Both the position numbers and the translations under genes were made by a program. Below are positions 32,220-35,248 of a stretch of DNA of 35,248 bases, one piece after another. The notes under the pieces were generated by a model. That model was not told where the DNA came from and made no database searches. It saw nothing but the letters and a program-made list of their open reading frames with translations. This stretch comes from Rhizobacter sp. (GTDB lineage: Bacteria; Pseudomonadota; Gammaproteobacteria; Burkholderiales; Burkholderiaceae_C): contig JANXZA010000260.1 of the NCBI GenBank assembly GCA_025355745.1, positions 1 to 35,248 on the forward strand, given 5' to 3'. How positions within the stretch are numbered: position 1 is the first letter of the stretch; the number at the start of each line of letters is the position of its first letter.

Positions 32220-33761
32220 TTACCCCTGGGCCGCCACGCGCTCGATCTTGCTGTGCAACTTGTTCAACGCCGACAGGTAGGCTTTGGCCGACGCGACGAC
32301 GATGTCCGGGTCTGCGCCCACGCCGTTGACGACCCGCCCGCCATGTTGCAGCCGCACGGTTACCTCGCCCTGGGATTCTGTGCTGCCGGAGGTGATGGCA
32401 TTGACCGAATAGAGCAGCATTTCGGCCCCTGATTGAACCCGAGATTCGATCGCTTTCAGGCTCGCATCGACCGGGCCGTTGCCGTCGCTCTCGGCATGGT
32501 GTTCGACGTCACCAGCCGCAAACGCGACGCTGGCGTGCGGCGTCTCGCCGGTCTCCGAGCGCTGCGACAGCGCCAGCAGCCGGTAATGCTCGTTCTCGGC
32601 CGTGACCGACTCGTCCATCACCAGCGCCAGGATATCTTCGTCGAAGATGTCGCTCTTGCGGTCGGCGAGTTCCTTGAACTTCGCGAACGCAGCGTTGATC
32701 TCGGCCTCGGACCCCATCTCGATGCCGAGTTCCTTCAAGCGCAGCTTGAAGGCATTGCGCCCCGACAGCTTGCCCAGCACGATCTTGTTTGCCGACCAGC
32801 CAACGTCTTCGGCACGCATGATCTCGTAGGTGTCACGCGCCTTCAACACGCCGTCCTGGTGAATGCCCGAGGCGTGCGCGAACGCATTCGCACCGACCAC
32901 CGCCTTGTTCGGCTGGACCACGAAGCCGGTGGTCTGCGAGACGAGGCGCGAGGTGGCCAGGATCTGCGTCGTGTCGATGCCCAGTTCGAGGCCAAAGTAG
33001 TCGCGCCGCGTCTTCACCGCCATCACCACTTCTTCGAGCGAGCAGTTGCCGGCGCGCTCGCCCAGGCCGTTGATCGTGCACTCGACCTGGCGGGCCCCGC
33101 CGATCATCACCCCGGCCAGCGAGTTGGCCACCGCCATGCCGAGGTCGTTGTGGCAGTGCACCGACCAGACTGCCTTGTCGGCGTTCGGAATGCGCGTGCG
33201 CAGGTCGAGGATGAAGTTGCCGTACAGCTCGGGAATTGCGTAGCCGACGGTGTCGGGCACGTTGATGGTGGTCGCACCTTCGTTGATCACGGCCTCAATC
33301 ACGCGGCACAGGAAGTCAGGGTCGGAGCGGTAGCCGTCTTCCGGTGAGAACTCCACGTCGCCCGACAGGTTGCGGGCGAAACGGGTCGCCAGTCTGGCCT
33401 GCTCGAACACCTGGTCAGGCGTCATGCGCAGCTTCTTCTCCATGTGCAGCGCGCTGGTCGCCAGGAACAGGTGGATGCGTGTCGAGGCGCCGCCGTGCAG
33501 CGCTTCGGCGGCGCGTGAAATGTCGCGGTCGTTGGCACGCGCAAGCGAGCAGACGGTGCTGTCCTTGATGGCGTGGGCGATGGCTCTGACGGCTTCGAAA
33601 TCGCCGTTCGACGAGGCCGCGAAGCCAGCCTCGATCACATCGACGCGAAGGCGCTCCAGGTGCCGCGCGATACGCAGCTTCTCGTCCTTGGTCATCGAGG
33701 CGCCGGGCGACTGTTCGCCGTCGCGCAAGGTGGTGTCGAAAATGATCAGCTTGTCGGTCAT
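32220..33761 (-). CDS. leuA: 2-isopropylmalate synthase
   Basis: 513 residues. First committed step of leucine synthesis: condenses acetyl-CoA with 2-oxoisovalerate. The N-terminal TIM-barrel contains the substrate/metal signature [12 protein letters not shown] (residues 9-20), the metal-binding HCHNDLG, and [33 protein letters not shown] is also conserved. The C-terminal regulatory LeuA domain, which binds leucine for feedback inhibition, is present, including the [17 protein letters not shown] stretch (here [14 protein letters not shown]). ATG 33761 has GGAG five nt upstream. The 194-nt leader contains an attenuator and a leucine-rich leader peptide. A strong terminator follows. Confidence 0.98.
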   Translation of the reverse strand: MTDKLIIFDTTLRDGEQSPGASMTKDEKLRIARHLERLRVDVIEAGFAASSNGDFEAVRAIAHAIKDSTVCSLARANDRDISRAAEALHGGASTRIHLFLATSALHMEKKLRMTPDQVFEQARLATRFARNLSGDVEFSPEDGYRSDPDFLCRVIEAVINEGATTINVPDTVGYAIPELYGNFILDLRTRIPNADKAVWSVHCHNDLGMAVANSLAGVMIGGARQVECTINGLGERAGNCSLEEVVMAVKTRRDYFGLELGIDTTQILATSRLVSQTTGFVVQPNKAVVGANAFAHASGIHQDGVLKARDTYEIMRAEDVGWSANKIVLGKLSGRNAFKLRLKELGIEMGSEAEINAAFAKFKELADRKSDIFDEDILALVMDESVTAENEHYRLLALSQRSETGETPHASVAFAAGDVEHHAESDGNGPVDASLKAIESRVQSGAEMLLYSVNAITSGSTESQGEVTVRLQHGGRVVNGVGADPDIVVASAKAYLSALNKLHSKIERVAAQG

Positions 33762-33887
33762 GAGTGCTCCAAAGCGGTGAGGTTGTCGATACGGCGAATC
33801 ACTTGCGGGATATCAAGCGGGAACAGTGACCACGAGGTGCCACACGCGCAGGCGCGCGGCAAGTTCAAGGTCACAACCAGCAGCATC

Positions 33888-33928
33888 AAAATGACAAACG
33901 GCCCGCTGCGGGTTGCATGCGGGCCGTT
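33888..33928 (-). terminator. leuA transcription attenuator hairpin
   Basis: On the minus strand AACGGCCCGC (33928-33919) pairs perfectly with GCGGGCCGTT (33906-33897), loop 12 nt, followed by TTGTCATTTTG-like U-rich sequence. It lies 27 nt after the leader-peptide stop and about 126 nt before leuA, exactly where an amino-acid attenuator belongs. CGGGTT at the end of the leader ORF could pair with GGCCCG of the stem (two G-U), a possible antiterminator. Confidence 0.8.
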
Positions 33929-33955
33929 GAAATCAAAACGTCTGGACGTGCTTGA

Positions 33956-34006
33956 CTAGCGAACCCGTGGTTCCCTTAGAAGTAGCAGCGACAGTGCGTT
34001 CGTCAT
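33956..34006 (-). CDS. leuL: leu operon leader peptide
   Basis: A 16-residue ORF, MTNALSLLLLREPRVR, ending in TAG. Five of six codons from position 5 are leucine (CTG TCG CTG CTA CTT CTA), including CTA twice and CTT, which are expected to be uncommon in this high-GC genome. Ribosome stalling there when Leu-tRNA is scarce would prevent formation of the downstream terminator. It is too short for automatic calling. There is no ribosome-binding site; the ATG lies seven nt downstream of a possible -10 box, so translation may be leaderless. It begins 23 nt after the pssA stop codon. Confidence 0.8.
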   Translation of the reverse strand: MTNALSLLLLREPRVR

Positions 34007-34013
34007 GGGAGCG

Positions 34014-34041
34014 AATGTAGCACGCGGCATCAGCGGTGCAA
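34014..34041 (-). promoter_or_regulatory. Possible extended -10 promoter for leuL-leuA
   Basis: The minus strand has TGCTACATT (TG-n-TACATT; 34022-34014), an extended -10 type element with 4 of 6 hexamer matches. A poor -35 (TTGCAC, 34041-34036, 16-nt spacer) overlaps the end of pssA. The expected start, 34007-34006, coincides with the leader ATG. Confidence 0.45.
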
Positions 34042-34854
34042 GCCTTGCTCGTCGGGCTCATCGGTGGACGTCGAGATCACGCTCACGGGCCTTCCCTTCA
34101 TGCGCTTCCACACATAGACGCCGTAGCCCGACAGGCCGTACAACATGAACAGGCCGAACAGCGTACCCGGCAGGTGGATGTTGATGACGGCGATGAACAG
34201 CGCGATCGCCACGATCACGATGAAGGGCACGGAGCGCTTGAAGCTCACGTCCTTGAAGCTGTAAAACGGCACGTTCGTGACCATCGTCAGGCCCGAATAC
34301 AGAGTGACCCCGAAGGTCGTCCACATCAGCCACGGGCCTTCGCTGCCACCGTCGAACCCCTGGTTGTCCATCAGCCAGATGAAGCCCATCACGAGCGCTG
34401 CGGCGGCCGGGCTCGGCAGGCCCTGGAAGAAGCGCTTGTCGACCACCGCCAGGTTGGTGTTGAAGCGCGCCAGCCGCAGGGCCGCGCACGAGCAGTACAC
34501 GAAGGCTGCGATCCAGCCCGGCTTGCCCAGGCCCTTGAGCGCCCATTCGTAGGCGATCAACGCGGGCGCGGCGCCGAACGACACCATGTCGGACAAGCTG
34601 TCCATCTGTTCGCCGAAGGTGCTCTGGGTGTTCGTCATGCGCGCGACGCGCCCGTCAAGGCTGTCGAGCACCATCGCGCAGAACACGCCATAGGCAGCCT
34701 GCTCGAAGCGGCCGTTCATCGCCATCACGATCGCGTAGAAACCACCGAACAGCGCCGCCAGCGTGAACAGGTTGGGCAGGATGTAGATGCCCTTGCGGCG
34801 CGGACGCGGCTGGGCTTCCAGGGCGTCGTCTTCGTCGATGAGCGGGTCGGTCAT
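34030..34854 (-). CDS. pssA: CDP-diacylglycerol-serine O-phosphatidyltransferase
   Basis: 274-residue integral membrane enzyme making phosphatidylserine, precursor of phosphatidylethanolamine. The CDP-alcohol phosphatidyltransferase signature is complete: D67-G68-xx-A71-R72-x8-G81-xxx-D85-xxx-D89 (SLDGRVARMTNTQSTFGEQM). Several hydrophobic segments follow (residues about 25-60, 95-125, 145-165, 180-260). It is the type II, beta-proteobacterial form, not the E. coli soluble PssA. ATG 34854 has no strong ribosome-binding site. The gene is placed between ilvC and leuA, a common Burkholderiales order, with a terminator before it and an attenuator behind it. Confidence 0.95.
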   Translation of the reverse strand: MTDPLIDEDDALEAQPRPRRKGIYILPNLFTLAALFGGFYAIVMAMNGRFEQAAYGVFCAMVLDSLDGRVARMTNTQSTFGEQMDSLSDMVSFGAAPALIAYEWALKGLGKPGWIAAFVYCSCAALRLARFNTNLAVVDKRFFQGLPSPAAAALVMGFIWLMDNQGFDGGSEGPWLMWTTFGVTLYSGLTMVTNVPFYSFKDVSFKRSVPFIVIVAIALFIAVINIHLPGTLFGLFMLYGLSGYGVYVWKRMKGRPVSVISTSTDEPDEQGLHR

Positions 34855-34875
34855 GGGTGGCAGGATACCCGAGTG

Positions 34876-34907
34876 AAAAAGGCCGCCAGCCTGAAGCTCG
34901 CGGCCTT
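34876..34907 (-). terminator. Intrinsic terminator between ilvC and pssA
   Basis: Minus strand AAGGCCGC pairs with GCGGCCTT, with inner AGC/GCT, followed by TTTTT. It ends only 21 nt before the pssA ATG, leaving little room for a pssA promoter, so partial read-through from ilvC is likely. Confidence 0.8.
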
Positions 34908-34951
34908 GTGGAGAACCATTTTCAGCGCCAGTTGCGGGGCCGGTTCTTCGG

Positions 34952-35248
34952 TCAGTTCTTCGACTGGTCGACGAGCCGGTTCTTCTTGATCCACGGCATC
35001 ATCGCGCGCAGTTGTTCGCCCACCACTTCGATCGGGTGCTCGGCCGTCAAGCGGCGGCGCGACAGCAGGGTCGGCGCGCCGGCGCGGTTCTCGATGATGA
35101 AGCTCTTCGCGTACTCGCCGGTCTGGATGTCCTTGAGCATCTTGCGCATCGCCGCCTTGGTCTCGTCGGTGATGATCTTCGGGCCGGACACGTACTCGCC
35201 GTATTCGGCGTTGTTCGAGATCGAGTAGTTCATGTTGGCGATGCCGCC
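34952..35248 (-). CDS. ilvC: Ketol-acid reductoisomerase, C-terminal 98 residues (cut by window edge)
   Basis: The last 98 residues and stop codon of IlvC, the NADPH-dependent enzyme that isomerises and reduces acetolactate in branched-chain amino-acid synthesis. [20 protein letters not shown] and [23 protein letters not shown] are the conserved C-terminal helical domain, and the end [16 protein letters not shown] is typical of the class I enzyme. The N-terminus with the NADPH fold is outside the window. It is upstream of pssA and leuA in the same direction and separated from pssA by a terminator. Confidence 0.97.
   Translation of the reverse strand, partial: GGIANMNYSISNNAEYGEYVSGPKIITDETKAAMRKMLKDIQTGEYAKSFIIENRAGAPTLLSRRRLTAEHPIEVVGEQLRAMMPWIKKNRLVDQSKN

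Noticed and set aside
33888-34006. Leucine-responsive T-box or riboswitch instead of a peptide attenuator
   Set aside because: No T-box sequence or specifier-loop structure; the short ORF with a Leu run explains the region.
1-35248. CRISPR array, prophage, integrase or restriction/defence genes
   Set aside because: None seen on either strand; all protein genes are housekeeping, metabolic, efflux or regulatory.

Overview
This window is a high-GC, gene-dense chromosomal segment of a beta-proteobacterium, most likely order Burkholderiales. The assignment rests on gene order and protein character, not on a database search: odhA-odhB-odhL-zapE, etfB-etfA with a long acyl-CoA dehydrogenase, tig-clpP-clpX-lon, and ilvC-pssA-leuA. 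Both edges cut genes (zapE on the left, ilvC on the right). Nearly everything is core metabolism or housekeeping. There is no insertion sequence, prophage or CRISPR array, and no stretch over about 300 bases lacks a gene.

Layout. 1-6680 (minus strand): the 2-oxoglutarate dehydrogenase operon odhA (E1), odhB (E2), odhL (E3), then zapE, a cell-division ATPase. 6955-11758 (minus): electron-transfer flavoprotein etfBA, a ~600-residue acyl-CoA dehydrogenase and a nitronate-monooxygenase-like flavoprotein. ETF accepts electrons from the dehydrogenase, so this reads as a fatty-acyl/organic-acid oxidation unit. Two related palindromes, one before etfB and one before the dehydrogenase, look like TetR-family operators. 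11899-12885 (plus): murI and tRNA-Leu(UAA). 12939-14741 (minus): a SnoaL-like/flavin monooxygenase fusion. 14924-21385 (minus): tRNA-Leu(UAG), tig, clpP, clpX, lon, tRNA-Gly, tRNA-Cys, a protein-quality-control block with a strong terminator inside it and a heat-shock-like promoter before lon.

21461-25749 (minus): a TriC-like RND efflux permease and its lipoprotein adaptor, driven by an almost consensus promoter with a TetR-type palindrome directly behind the -10 box. 25889-28883 (plus): hpnC-hpnD-hpnE, the three-enzyme route from farnesyl diphosphate to squalene; no squalene-hopene cyclase gene is present here. 28929-30131 (minus): an exported TIGR03790-family protein of unknown function with an in-frame hexanucleotide repeat. 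30196-30963 (plus): an IclR regulator. 31027-32100 (minus): a PBP7-type D,D-endopeptidase.

32220-35248 (minus): leuA, pssA and the end of ilvC. The best find lies between pssA and leuA: an unannotated 16-residue leucine-rich leader peptide (positions 34006-33956) followed by a perfect 10-bp attenuator hairpin. A promoter-like sequence sits so close to the leader ATG that the leader mRNA may start at the start codon itself. Most other new observations are also regulatory: terminators inside operons, operators without a local regulator gene, and a 100-bp inverted repeat between etfA and the acyl-CoA dehydrogenase.
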